From Proteromonas lacertae (taxonomy: Eukaryota > Sar > Bigyra > Opalinata > Proteromonadidae): DNA of 64,000 nucleotides. The first letter of the stretch is position 1; every line of letters begins with the position of its first letter. The notes beneath the pieces are model-generated. The model saw only the letters and a list, made by a program, of their open reading frames with translations. It had not been told where the DNA came from and ran no database searches. Of this stretch, positions 23,459 to 33,600 are shown piece after piece. The position numbers and the translations under genes are program-made. The stretch spans positions 1 through 64,000 of the forward strand of contig NGBS01000899.1 of assembly GCA_002245135.1 (NCBI GenBank). Direction: 5' to 3'.

Positions 23459-24095
23459 GAAGTTTAAACAGGAAAATGAAGAGTTACTAAATATGAACAA
23501 AACTCTGACACAAGAATTATATAAACAAAGAAGTTTGTCAATTGATGTAACAGAATTAAACAATGAAAAAGAGAAATTGTTACAGAAGAATATATCTCTA
23601 GAAGAAGAATTAAAGAAAACACGAACATTGGAAATAGATATATCTAATATAACTCAAGAAAAGAAAGATGTTACAATTCAATTAGAAGAATTGAAGAAGA
23701 AACACAATAGTTTTATTCATGATTATAATAAAAGGATGAAGAAATTAGAAGATCAATACTGGAAATGCTTAACTGATAATAATACACTTCAAACAGAGAT
23801 AAATACGTTGAGATTAGCAAAGATGAACACAAAGAGTATGTTTTTAGTATTTTATGTATTTCTACTAGGAGAATTACAAGTTGATAATGTAGCTAAGATT
23901 ATAAAAGGAGGAAGGCCTGTTATTAATCAAACAAATGTTACTGTAAGAAATAGCAATGAATCTAGCACATCAAATCTATCAACAAATAATACAACATATA
24001 TTACTAAAGGTACTTTAACAAAGTGTAAGCCTTTTACTTTCTTAATCTCTCCAAAATCACATATATTTGATGAACATGAAATGATATCATCGTAA
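20451..24095 (+). CDS. KIF5: Kinesin-1 heavy chain (conventional kinesin)
   Basis: Plus-end-directed microtubule motor. The motor domain (~20480-21500) has VVCRVRPEN, the P-loop GQTSSGKT, switch I NEGSSRSHS, switch II DLAGSE and the kinesin-1-type block LIICCSPSSYN. It ends with FGQRAKRIKNKP, the conventional-kinesin signature. An intron of ~39 nt lies just after the P-loop (about 20758-20796). An unusually long acidic Glu/Asp-rich segment (~21700-22450), then Ser-rich sequence and coiled coil, leads to the tail motif NVAKIIKGGRP, equivalent to the autoinhibitory IAK motif. Further introns lie near 22836-22863, 23019-23061, 23404-23460 and 23838-23870. The first exon is uncertain: ATG at 20451 with a GTAAGT intron is off by one base. 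The motor-to-tail junction near 21600-21680 is also not resolved. Confidence 0.88.
23404..23460 (+). repeat. (TA)n microsatellite inside a kinesin-1 intron
   Basis: A run of about 15 TA units forms most of an intron between LRVY-coding and KFKQ-coding sequence. Similar but shorter TA runs fill introns near 62235-62265 (ABHD18) and 16260-16272. Confidence 0.6.
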
Positions 24096-24145
24096 AAGTG
24101 ATAAATATAATTTATATACCTTTATCTATATTTTGCTGGGGATAG

Positions 24146-24153
24146 AAAAAAAA
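24146..24153 (-). terminator. Pol III T-run terminator of tRNA-Arg
   Basis: Eight consecutive T on the minus strand, 21 bp beyond the 3' end of the tRNA, as expected for RNA polymerase III termination. Confidence 0.7.
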
Positions 24154-24174
24154 GATAAATAAGAAATGAATATT

Positions 24175-24247
24175 CGCCCAAGAGGGGACTTGAACCCCCA
24201 ATCTCCCGCTCCGGAGGCGGACGCCTTATCCATTAGGCCACATGAGC
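24175..24247 (-). tRNA. tRNA-Arg(CCG)
   Basis: 73-nt intronless cloverleaf on the minus strand. Acceptor GCTCATG pairs with CTTGGGC with one T-T mismatch; the D arm GCCTAATGGATAAGGC contains the A box; the anticodon loop CTCCGGA gives anticodon CCG (codon CGG, Arg); the T arm GGGGGTTCAAGTCCCCT contains the B box. The discriminator is G. It is a GC-rich island in AT-rich DNA, which helps mark it. CGG codons are rare in the genes around it. Confidence 0.93.
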
Positions 24248-24306
24248 AACGCTAATTTTATTCAAAAAAGTATAGATAAATTAATCTCTTTACCGTTTCT
24301 TTAAAA

Positions 24307-25235
24307 ATGGCTCATTTCGAGATAGCAGGTTGTTCAGATGATTTAGAATATGCTAAAGTAATAATTGTTATATTTTATCGTAGATTGAAAGAATTGGAGA
24401 CATACTACAATACTCTTTGCCATGTTGTACAATAAAAAAGTATTTAATACACCGTGCTGATTGGAAACATTTTATTGATGAGACATGTAGAATTTATGGG
24501 TATTGAATTCTTAATATATATTATAGTTTTCTTCATGACAAAGACAAAGCATTAGTTTGGACTCAAAATGGCGAATATATTGGCGATTGTGATGCTTTTG
24601 CAAGGTATGTGAAAAGAATTTATGGAATTGACTGTGATCTTTCTTCAGATGATCTACAGAATCTAACGAATGAAAATGAGGACCAAGCAGAATGGTTGAA
24701 GAATCAACGAGAAGTGAAGCAAGTAAAAGAGAAAAGAGCATTAGTTATTTGTGGAATTCAAAATCAATTTTGTCCAACAGGACCAAGAGAAATCAAAGGT
24801 GTAAATCCATTTTTATTGGATAGAATTAATTGGGCAAGAAGACATATTCATTGGGATTTAGTTATTATAATATTATATGTTCATCCTCTTCCTGATGATG
24901 AACCGATAGAAGATGATGTAAATCAAAAATTATATGCTCATTTATATAAAGAAGATACTGACTTAATATTTCAATTAAAAGAAGGAGAATTCAATTGTCT
25001 ACCAATAATAAATGAAATTAGAAAAAATGAAATTACAAAAGTGTATATATCAGGTCATAGTATTGACAAAGAACTAAGAACAATTAGTACTACATTGCAT
25101 GCTGCTTTCTTTGATGTTACAGTATTAAAGAATGCTTCAACTTACACTGATCCTGATTGTAAAGAAAGTGCTGTATTAGAGTTAGAATCGGAAAGGAATT
25201 CAATTTATTTCTACATCAAGTTTACCCCACGATGA
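24307..25235 (+). CDS. MDH1B-type N-terminal domain fused to an isochorismatase-like pseudoenzyme
   Basis: Three exons (introns of 26 and 27 nt, near 24356-24381 and 24499-24527). Residues 1-~110 (MAHFEIAGCSDDLEYAK, IERIGDILQYSLP, HRADWKHFIDETCRIYGFLH, NGEYIGDCDAFARYVKRIYG) match the glutaredoxin-like N-terminal domain of malate dehydrogenase 1B, a protein linked to cilia. Instead of the MDH catalytic part, residues ~135-290 form an isochorismatase/cysteine-hydrolase-like fold: ALVICGIQNQFCPTG and VYISGHSIDKELRTI. The family's catalytic Asp (D-x-QN-D/x-F) is Gly here, and the nucleophile Cys position in the G...D.C motif is Glu, so it is probably a non-catalytic scaffold. I do not know this combination from other organisms. 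Confidence 0.7.
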
Positions 25236-25291
25236 TGCTATTATAAAGTTAGGTTAAATTAAATATATATTATTAATAGCAAATAATTATT

Positions 25292-27415
25292 TTATTCTGC
25301 ATTTTCTTCATTTATTAGAATTTTGACATAATCACTCCTATTATAGTTTTCATAGAAATAATCATTATATTCTCGTGTAATACATTTCACTGGTAAAACA
25401 GCTCTTTTGCAAAATGTTGATTGATATTCTATTTCTATTAATGAACATTTATCACTAACATTATATTTTCGAACTACGGGATATTCATAATTGAAGATAT
25501 TATCTAGTTTCTTTTCAACTTTTGAATAGAATTTCAACAAAATAGCTGGATTTATATGAAAGATATAATCATATACTAAATAATCATCAATAACACAAGA
25601 ACATATACCATTCACACACAACTCATTGGTTACATTTATTATGTGATAATTTGGTATGGCAAACATTGGAGGAAAGTTTACAAATGTTGAGTTTATTCCA
25701 ATTATTGTATAACATTTTGTTTTTCTATTGATTATACATTCTGAACACATACAATTGACATTATTCTTTCTTGAAACTGGATGATTGGCAAATGAGATTA
25801 TAATATCACTCTTTCTACTACATAAATATAACAATTCTTTATATCTGTCAACAAATGAATCATATTCATTTTCAATGATATATTGGTAAGCACTAAATAT
25901 GGGAATAATTATATGATAATATGATTTAATCTCTATATAGCTTGATTTAAATAGCTTTCGGAAATAATAATAGATATAAGTTAATGTCAAGTTTCTAACA
26001 TATGCATATTTTCTTAATATCCATAACCACTGAGTAGCATATGAATCACCTATCACTAAAATTGATCTCTTTGGATTATAATTACTTGGATATGTTTGGC
26101 AACAATCACACACAATATCTCCAAAGTAATTAAATAAAACTTCTGGATTATTAATGTTTATTTTTGAATAATCAATAGGTTTATCAAAAGTGTGTAAATA
26201 TAATGGAATTACTCTATCAATATAACCATCTGGTTTAGATATTATTGTCGATATATATTCAGACATATTATTATCAGAAGAATCTAAAAATGTTGGATTA
26301 TAATTCAATAATTTATCATGATAATAGTCATAATTTATGTAACATATATAACTATTAAGAAACGGAATTAATACCAACAACATATTCATGAAAAGCATTT
26401 GGTATTCTGACATTCTCAGCTTTTGAATTCTTTTGTCATATATTTCATAAAACAAAATACTTAAAGTAAATATTATAATAATCTTTATATATTTATTATT
26501 TGTTGGCAATAATTCTATTAAAGGATAATGAATTAGATATATTAAATAAGAACATTTTCCTATATATTTAATTATTCTATTACTCAGTAATATATTCTTC
26601 ATTTCTTTATGACTAATAATCAACAAACAGATAATAATCATAAACAACAACATAATTTGATCTGTGATTACTTTATTAAACGTTAAGAAACTATTAACAA
26701 AATGGAAAAGAAATGGTGAAATAATAAATAGTATACACAACACTATTTCATTAAATGAGTTTTTAAACTTTGTTAATTTTAATAATCCACCACTATTTAA
26801 TTCAAACATACGATAAAACAAAGAATAATATACACTTATGTCATTATAAATAAACATAATTCTTAAACCATAAGCAAATGATATTATTATCATCACAATC
26901 ATCAAATATATTGACATTTTATTAACTATATACAATAAAAATGGATATATTAAGTAATATTGAAACTCTACTGATAGAGACCAATAATTCATTATTGAGC
27001 TTGGATGTAAATCACTAAAATAATCTTGTTTTATACTTATAAAATACTGATTTGATAAGAATAAAGAACTATAATAAATATCATAGAATATAACTGGATT
27101 TGTATTATTCTGGTGCATTTTATATATCAAATAAACATACAATACAACACAAGAACACGGCATTATCCGTTTCAATCGCTTGTTAATAAATCTAAAATAT
27201 GTTGCACTAAAGGATTCTTCTTTGCTCATTTCTAAAGATTGTGTAATAAAATATCCAGATATTAGAAAGAAAATATCAACTCCCATATAGCCATAATCAA
27301 AATATTTGAAATGAAGATGAAACATTAAGACTAATATTACAGCATATCCTCTTAATCCATCAATATGATCAACATAGTCGGTAGTTTTATTTTTCATGAT
27401 GCATAGATGCTTCAA
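25292..27415 (-). CDS. OafA-type membrane acyltransferase with C-terminal SGNH domain
   Basis: 707 residues, intronless. Residues ~10-360: acyltransferase-3 domain with DGLRGYAVILVLMFHL (the active-site His block), GYMGVDIFFLISGYFI, FINKRLKRIMP and about ten membrane helices (including SSIMNYWSLSVEFQYYLIYP and YLIYLIHYPL). Residues ~430-690: luminal/extracellular SGNH-hydrolase-like domain with the GDSYA nucleophile block and the late D..H motif (YDYIFHINP). Such proteins O-acylate glycans on secreted or surface polysaccharide. The architecture is common in bacteria and also present in some animals. The lack of introns in 2.1 kb, when neighbours have one every few hundred bases, fits horizontal acquisition or retroposition, though the AT bias matches the host. 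A Met at 27397 is an alternative start. Confidence 0.85.
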   Translation of the reverse strand: MKHLCIMKNKTTDYVDHIDGLRGYAVILVLMFHLHFKYFDYGYMGVDIFFLISGYFITQSLEMSKEESFSATYFRFINKRLKRIMPCSCVVLYVYLIYKMHQNNTNPVIFYDIYYSSLFLSNQYFISIKQDYFSDLHPSSIMNYWSLSVEFQYYLIYPFLLYIVNKMSIYLMIVMIIISFAYGLRIMFIYNDISVYYSLFYRMFELNSGGLLKLTKFKNSFNEIVLCILFIISPFLFHFVNSFLTFNKVITDQIMLLFMIIICLLIISHKEMKNILLSNRIIKYIGKCSYLIYLIHYPLIELLPTNNKYIKIIIIFTLSILFYEIYDKRIQKLRMSEYQMLFMNMLLVLIPFLNSYICYINYDYYHDKLLNYNPTFLDSSDNNMSEYISTIISKPDGYIDRVIPLYLHTFDKPIDYSKININNPEVLFNYFGDIVCDCCQTYPSNYNPKRSILVIGDSYATQWLWILRKYAYVRNLTLTYIYYYFRKLFKSSYIEIKSYYHIIIPIFSAYQYIIENEYDSFVDRYKELLYLCSRKSDIIISFANHPVSRKNNVNCMCSECIINRKTKCYTIIGINSTFVNFPPMFAIPNYHIINVTNELCVNGICSCVIDDYLVYDYIFHINPAILLKFYSKVEKKLDNIFNYEYPVVRKYNVSDKCSLIEIEYQSTFCKRAVLPVKCITREYNDYFYENYNRSDYVKILINEENAE

Positions 27416-27531
27416 AAAACAAGAAATAAAAATTATGAAACGAATATAATTTTTGTACTAATTTCTTTTCTTTTAACCACAAATAACAATCACATTTATT
27501 AACTTTATTTAAATGAGATAAATATATACTA

Positions 27532-28799
27532 TTAACTATTATTATATACAAATTTTTCTTTTGAGCGTAAATTGAATTTATCTTCATAACATTCTAGAGA
27601 AATAACAGATGATTTAATGACTAACAAATCTTTTTCATTGGTGGAACATATTGAAGTATCATTTTCTTTCACTTCTTCTGGAACTAATGGAGATTGTAGA
27701 AACACTTTTATCAATTAAATAAACATAATTAAATATTGAAAAATGATATATTTTCTCTATATCCATCTTCTTCATACACTGATTCAAAGTCATTTATATT
27801 AAAAATATGCAAAAAAGTGCGAAATACATATTTATTATCTTCATAAACAATGAATCTAGGTAATATAATTGTTCTATTCAATATCTTTCCCATATAAGCT
27901 AAAAATGTAATTGCATCTACTGGATTCACTTCCTTTACATTTAGTGAATATTTATATCTTATATATTTTCGTGTTTTGGATGAATAATATTCATTATCAT
28001 CAATTTTCCATAATCCCAATTCTTTAAATCGATATTTTTTAGCTATTCCTCCTTCTATACAATTATTGTGAAATCCGATTGTTTTACAATTTGTTACATC
28101 ATCCACAAAGTGTTTAAAATATCGAAAATAAAAAAATCCAATAGCAAATGTCAATAGACTAAATACTCCATATTTTAAATTATTTATTCTTTTCGCTGAG
28201 ATAATTAAATTAGTTATTCCTTGATCCATAAAATCAAAATCTCTTTGCCCGATTTTAGTTATCTCTAAAACTCTCTCAAACAGCCTTATTGATGCTTTTG
28301 TTGGTTTTATATACATTAATCCACAATTTAATTCTGTATGATTTCCTTCTATAAAATCAGTAGCATATGTAATATCATTCTTTGGATCTATATGATTTAA
28401 TAAATTTAAAGGATTTTCAAAGAAATATAAATCAGAATCAAAACATAGTATAGTTAAATTTTGCCTTAGATATTCCAGTAATATTTTGAATCTGTCATTT
28501 ATCTTTTTAGTATATTGCTCTGTGTATTGAAACGTTGATGCTACATTGTCATTCATCTCAATAGGAGAGTATTCTACAGGAATTCCATATTTTTCATACA
28601 CCGCATATGAAGATGGATTCCAAACTACCATTTTAAAATTTGGAACATTATATTTCAGTATTACTTCCTTATAAAAGTTTCTAACAAAATCTATTACATT
28701 GTAATCACCTACAATCACTATTTTATCAGGAATTGGTACATTATAGCAATTAACATTTATCCTGATAAAAAATATAATAATAAAGATATGATAAGACAT
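27532..28799 (-). CDS. GT77-like glycosyltransferase (nucleotide-sugar transferase), secreted/Golgi
   Basis: N-terminal hydrophobic segment (MSYHIFIIIFFIRINVNC), then a GT-A type fold: DSDLYFFENPL (metal-binding DxD block), CGLMYIKPT, DFMDQGITNL and GFHNNCIEGG, the order seen in family 77 and related plant and protist glycosyltransferases. A later part (NRTIILPRF, then EDGYREN) continues only if a 44-nt segment at 27706-27749 is removed: YREN joins VFLQSPLVPEEVK, matching the YREHSFL..P..P block expected there. That segment has no GT...AG borders but starts ATATCATTTTT and ends TTAATTGATAAAA (see findings). Likely Golgi or ER transfer of a sugar to glycoprotein. It lies tail-to-head with the acyltransferase, suggesting a shared glycan role. 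Confidence 0.7.
27706..27749 (-). other. Candidate AT-AA intron in the GT77-like gene
   Basis: Removing these 44 nt (5' ATATCATTTTT, 3' TTAATTGATAAAA) joins GAA AAT to GTG TTT in phase and restores a conserved C-terminal block. No GT...AG pair does so. The 5' end resembles the minor-spliceosome site ATATCCTTT. A frameshift plus stop (pseudogene) is the alternative. Confidence 0.5.
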
Positions 28800-28910
28800 G
28801 ATAATTTAAATTTTAAAGAAATGGGTTTGAAAATTTGGCAAAATAATAATTTAAAAGTGAATTTTAGGTTCATATACATCATTATAGCGATAAATTCATA
28901 TCATAATAGA

Positions 28911-29874
28911 ATGAAATATATTGTGTTGTATTTAATTATGTTATTATTTATAAAGTTATCACTTTGCAATCATACTTTATATGTAATACATTAATTATAT
29001 CAAAAACAAATACCATGTGCTGATGTACTATATGAAAATTTAATTGCTTCTTCACATGATTGGAATAGTAATTCTGAATTATTGAAAAGATGTAGAATAG
29101 TCTGCATAAATAGTATATTGAATTATGAACAGGTAATAAATTTAAGATCTAATCCTCAAAATGTAGTTTGGAGTTTATTTTTGTTTGGAATACATAGTAA
29201 AGACTTTTATTGTGGTCCATTTCCAGTACCATCAAGTTAGATAAAGTTTCCCGTTGCTAGTTATGAAATGGATTGGTATAAACATATGCAAGAAATAAGT
29301 GGTTATGTTGTTCAAACAAAAAGAATAAGAAATCATATAGTTAAAAGATCTAATACATATTCAATGTTGAATAAATATTTAGTTGGTTCCAAATTGTATG
29401 AAGTACAAACCAGTAGTGAATAGTACAGTTAATAGTTGGGATAATAGGTTATACGATTTTATATTGTATTTGAAATATGAAGATTTTAACAAAACAGATG
29501 AAGGAAATGTTCTTTATAATGAATTATCAAAAGTTTATATAGTTAAAGTAATTGTTTATGGTAGTTATAAAGTAGAAGATTTATTTGAATATGGAAATAA
29601 ATCAAAATTTGTTTTATATTTTTCATTTTATGTATATCTTCATCTTTAATCGAATGCAGAGTATGGAGTTTTGTAATAGCATTTCAACAAGAATGATAGA
29701 TAAGAATAATGTATTTTTCTTCCAGAGTTAGAGAATAATATTACAGGATCAATTATTAACATAAGAAAAATAGCAATACAGAAACATGATAGTGTATATT
29801 TAGCAAATTATAATAGAAAAAAACATGATTGTATCAATTCATTCAAAACATTTTTAGATCAAGTAAAAAAGTAA
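28911..29874 (+). pseudogene. Decayed secreted or Golgi-resident protein gene
   Basis: Starts with a clear signal sequence (MKYIVLYLIMLLFIKLSLC), but the frame meets TAA within 27 codons and a TAG ~80 codons later. It continues (PCADVLYENLIASSHDW, KFPVASYEMDWYKHMQ), shifts frame near 29390, and again near 29650-29730, ending PELENNITGSIINIRKIAIQ...FLDQVKK at 29874. A 15-nt GT...AG segment could remove the TAG, but nothing found removes the TAA. The parts that can be read look like a secreted or type II membrane protein of unknown family. Its position beside the glycosyltransferase and acyltransferase suggests a third glycan gene that has decayed. Confidence 0.5.
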
Positions 29875-29944
29875 ATTTAATAATATATTAAGATTATATT
29901 TATTTTTAATTATTGTTTTGGTTAAATGATACATTAAGGAAAAG

Positions 29945-31296
29945 TTACATTATAATACAAGGTCCTTTCTTTTGTTCTTGTTCTGCATTAACTACATTTC
30001 TATAAGCCACTTCAGCATTTCTTTTACCATCTTCTGTTACTTCTTCAACTTTTTCTATTTACACAATTAAATAAATAAATATATAATGTATAACATACTA
30101 ACCATTTCACCTTGTTCTTTTACCATTTGACCAAGTTCTTTGAAAGTTGCATTTACATCAACTACATCTTGATGAAGATTCTGTAATGCTTTTGCTCTAT
30201 CATTAATCAATTCATGATTTAATTCAACTTCTGTTCGATGTGTTTTTATCAGATTCTTTGCTATTTCTGTTTCATTTTCTTCATATTCTAATGGTTTAGG
30301 CGGTGGAGGTGTTTTTTTCATTAATATTTGATAATTCTTAAATATATTTTCATATGTTTCAATTTCTTTATCCAAATCTCTTTGTAATTTACTTGCTGCT
30401 TTCTTTTGTAATGACCCACATGATTGTAATTCCATAACAGCTTGTTGAGTCTATTAACAATAATAAGCATTAACAACAATACTTCAGTTTTGAGTTTTTT
30501 ATATTCATTAATTGCATTGGTTAAACCAATTCTATATTGATATGTATCATCTGAACTACCAAGTGTTGTTCAATGATGTTTCAACGATTTGACGTAGTTT
30601 CATTAACGATTGAAGATTCTTTGTTATCTATTTATATATAATATTAATTAACTATACTTTTGGTTGTAATTCATCAGGTAATCTTCTCTTTGATTCTTGT
30701 TCAGCACTATATATATTAATATATATTAATATAATATGATAATAATACTATTCTTCTGATAATGGTGCACGAGTTCTGACCCAACGTCTTCTACGAATAC
30801 ATTTGTTCCAATTAGGATCTTTATCTTTTCTAATATCATTATGTGAATTTAAATTATTTGTAGTTTCACTATATTTTTAAAATATTTTCTATATATACGC
30901 ATATTCAAATCCTTCTTCATCTGAAAAACGTGTTTTAGTAACTTTCCATTCATTGATCCAAATCCATCCTTCTGGTAATGATTGTTCGATGATACTCATT
31001 TCTCTATTTTAATAAATGTCATATTATATATACTTTTCTACACCTTTCATTGGTTCTGCTGGGTTATAATCTTCTTTAGTGGTTTGTTCACACCATTTAC
31101 CTGTTTTATAAACCCACAACTGATTTTGGTAAATCTGAAATATATAATATTAATAATATACTTCTTCTGCCACTCCTAGATTAGTCTGAACATTTTCTGC
31201 TGATATTTTTGGCTGTTCAACTATGAAATCTATAAAAACAAACACAATATACCAATTTGTCCTTGGAACATCTAACTGTGCTTTCTTAAAAGTCAT
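29945..31296 (-). CDS. Dysferlin-domain (DysF) / Qa-SNARE syntaxin fusion with C-terminal CaaX box
   Basis: Multi-exon. The N-terminal third has a peroxin/dysferlin (DysF) pair as in TECPR1 and Pex30: YQNQLWVYKTGKWCE, then LPEGWIWINEWKVTK, SDEEGFEYA and CIRRRRWVRTRAP. Without a stop or promoter gap the reading continues through two short introns (EEYAEQESKRRLPDELQPK, ITKNLQSLMKLRQIVE) into a syntaxin: LGSSDDTYQYRIGLTNAI, then ELINDRAKALQNLHQDVVDVNATFKEL and MVKEQGEMV, the Qa-SNARE core. There is no C-terminal membrane helix: the protein ends EQEQKKGPCIIM, a farnesyl-type CaaX box. One base must be dropped near 30560-30570 to keep frame between LNN and LGSS, probably an assembly error. The expected role is endolysosomal membrane fusion. 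It diverges from prefoldin 2 across 112 bp. Confidence 0.72.
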
Positions 31297-31408
31297 CTGT
31301 GGTAAGATATTAGTTTATAGATCACTACAAATAGATATATTGCCAGATAAAACACAAAGAACTCAAACCTTTGCTTGATTGAAATAGTTTTTTTTTTAAA
31401 TTTGAATC

Positions 31409-31947
31409 ATGTCTGCAGAAGAAATAGCTAGTGTATCATAAATGATATTTACATTGTCGTATAGCAATATAAAATGAAAAAGGAGAGTATTGATAGAGTT
31501 TATCAAAAAATATCTGAATTAGAAATGGAAGCAGAAGAACATGGGTATATTCATTCAAGTAATTGTAATTAATAGTCTGGTGCTTAAATCACTGGAAGTT
31601 TTACCAGCAGAGAAGAAAGCTTATAGAATGGTAGGAGGTGTGTTAGTTCAGAAGACAGTTGGTGAAGTAGTTCCAGAAATCAAAGAAAACCGCGAGTCTG
31701 TATTTTTTGTTGTATTATATTTAGTTATTGGGAATTATCGGTAAATTAAATGAGCAAGTAAAAGGTTTACAAAAAGATCTTACTGAATTTGAGGTATATA
31801 AATGTTTTATTGTGTTATTTTAATAGAAAGTACATAATATCAAATTCAATCCAAAAGATAATACAATTTCAATTGACAGTATTCATATTTATTTATATAA
31901 TTTTAATAGCCAATTCTGCATCTCAATCGACAGGAGTTTTAGCATAA
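31409..31947 (+). CDS. PFDN2: Prefoldin subunit 2
   Basis: Beta-type subunit of the prefoldin chaperone that hands unfolded actin and tubulin to the CCT chaperonin. Six exons with five introns of ~25-33 nt (for example after MSAEEIAS and after ELEMEAEEHG). The spliced product reads YQKISELEMEAEEHGLVLKS, AYRMVGGVLVQKTVGEVVPE, GIIGKLNEQVKGLQKDLTEF and HNIKFNPKD, ending STGVLA. This matches the family over the whole ~125 residues, including the central beta-hairpin YRMVGGVLV. Confidence 0.92.
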
Positions 31948-32111
31948 TTTTGTTTTTATTAAGTATGTGTCATTTGGGAATTATTTCATAATTCATATTT
32001 TATACTAAAAATTAAGATATATAAAAATCAAATCACATCACCGTAATACATACGCTGCTATATATTGTCATTTTATGCAGAGCATAACTGTCGTTTATTA
32101 TATCTTTAGTT

Positions 32112-33304
32112 ATGTCAGATACAGTCTTAATACCTTTAAATTCAGCATCAGAAGAAGCGTTAGAAATAAAAGAACCATGGTACAATAAACTAAAAGCTGA
32201 TTATGTTGTATCTCACATGAAACAAGTTTATAATATGTACTTTGTGGTTAGTTTAGGGATTACTTGTGATAAGTGATGTATCTTCAACCATATTTTACAA
32301 GAAAACATTAAACTTGTTAATCGATTATCAAGGATTAGTAGCAATAACAACAATTATTATTTCATTATTCTATTCATTGCTAGTTGTATTACACAGAGAT
32401 ATATTTTACTCATATAGATATTATGTTTTCATCAATTCACATTTATTCGAATAAAAGAAAAGAAGTTTTGGTATCTTATAGTGTCAATTGCATTGACAGA
32501 AAGTATTACAAATGTATTACAGATAGTTGGTTCTGATATGATGGGTAAAGACAGTGGAGCATTGATGACAACAATTAGTCAAGGAAAGATACTGTTTCTA
32601 TTTCTATTTTCTATTATTTTCCTTCATACAAAGTATAAAATCACTTATATTTATTATTAGATACAATAATCTATCATTTTTAGGATTTCTGTTGGTGTTA
32701 TTAGGTATTTTATTTACAGTTATTCCAATGGTTTATAATATCATTGATTTCAACATTGGTACTCTGTTATTCTTTTGTGCTAATATTCCAATAGCTATTA
32801 ACACATTATTAAAACAACAAATTCTATCTAAATATACAATATCTGTGTTTGAATTGTTGTTATTGAAAAGAATATTTGAAATTCCTTTTACTGTTTTAAT
32901 TTATCCTTTATACAACAATTTTTCACTTCATAATATATTTCCCAATTTGAAAGAAGGAATTATATATTTATTCAACTCTCCAAAACATTGGGGTTTAGTT
33001 ATTCTGTTTAATACAATCAGTTTTATTTGGGTATATTATAATATGATGATTTATTATGCAATAGATGATCTTATGTTTTATCTTCATTAGAATCTTTGAT
33101 GGAATGCTTCAAATATTAGGTAATCTAGTAGCAGTGCCATTATCAACATTGTCATTTTCAATACCAATAATTATGGGAATTGATGTTAGTAAAATACCAT
33201 TATTTCAAGTATGTTTATTTAGTTTATAATGAAAATAGATAATTGCAACCGTGTTTCTTACACTTGGATCAACATTATATGCAAGAGCTTTATTATCTCA
33301 TTAA
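32112..33304 (+). CDS. DMT-superfamily transporter (CRT-like), multi-pass membrane protein
   Basis: Starts MSDTVLIPLNSASEEALEIK; about ten hydrophobic helices follow once short introns are removed: GLLVISDVSSTIFYKKTLNL, GLVAITTIIISLFYSLLV, KFWYLIVSIALTESITNVLQ, SGALMTTISQGKILFLFLFS, GFLLVLLGILFTVIPMVYN, GTLLFFCANIPIAI, HWGLVILFNTISFIWVYYN, GNLVAVPLSTLSFSIPIIMG and IIATVFLTLGSTLYARALL. Helix order and the polar ALMTTISQGKI helix resemble chloroquine-resistance-transporter-like (CRT/CLT) or nucleotide-sugar-like DMT proteins. The substrate cannot be told. Introns include 32 nt near 32391, a 16-nt one at 33075-33090, and 30 nt near 33211. The first junction (near 32230-32260) is tentative. Confidence 0.65.
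33075..33090 (+). other. 16-nt intron
   Basis: GTTTTATCTTCATTAG splits an ATA codon. Removing it joins YYAIDDLI to IFDGMLQILGNLVAV in frame within the transporter. Without removal the frame ends at the TAG inside it. Confidence 0.6.
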
Positions 33305-33600
33305 AAACTATGTTTTTTAAATTAGATATAATATTATTTGCCTTTTTCATCACAAAATACTACATATTAAATTATTTTTGAAAATTTTCAAATTCTTCAC
33401 ACAGTTCTAATTTTATTAATTTTATAAATTATATTTTCAATGATATTGAATACCTCACTAATATCTATTTACAATAAGCTCAGTATTTAGAGATCAGCTC
33501 AAAAAACTGTTGACCCGAAAACAGAAGCACCGAAACATCTCTTCTCGTTTTAAAATTTAAACCAAGAAAGACTAGTGTTTCTTTTTTTCTAACTCACTAA
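33305..33600. other. Intergenic, no gene seen
   Basis: About 296 bp of AT-rich sequence between the transporter and the two-repeat protein. The last ~100 bp are relatively G+C-richer (GACCCGAAAACAGAAGCACCG) and may hold the promoter of the downstream gene. Confidence 0.4.

Noticed and set aside
27387-27587. Minus-strand frame between acyltransferase and glycosyltransferase as a small gene
   Set aside because: Tyr/Lys/Ile-rich, unlike any family, and overlaps the glycosyltransferase C-terminal exon; chance frame in AT-rich spacer.
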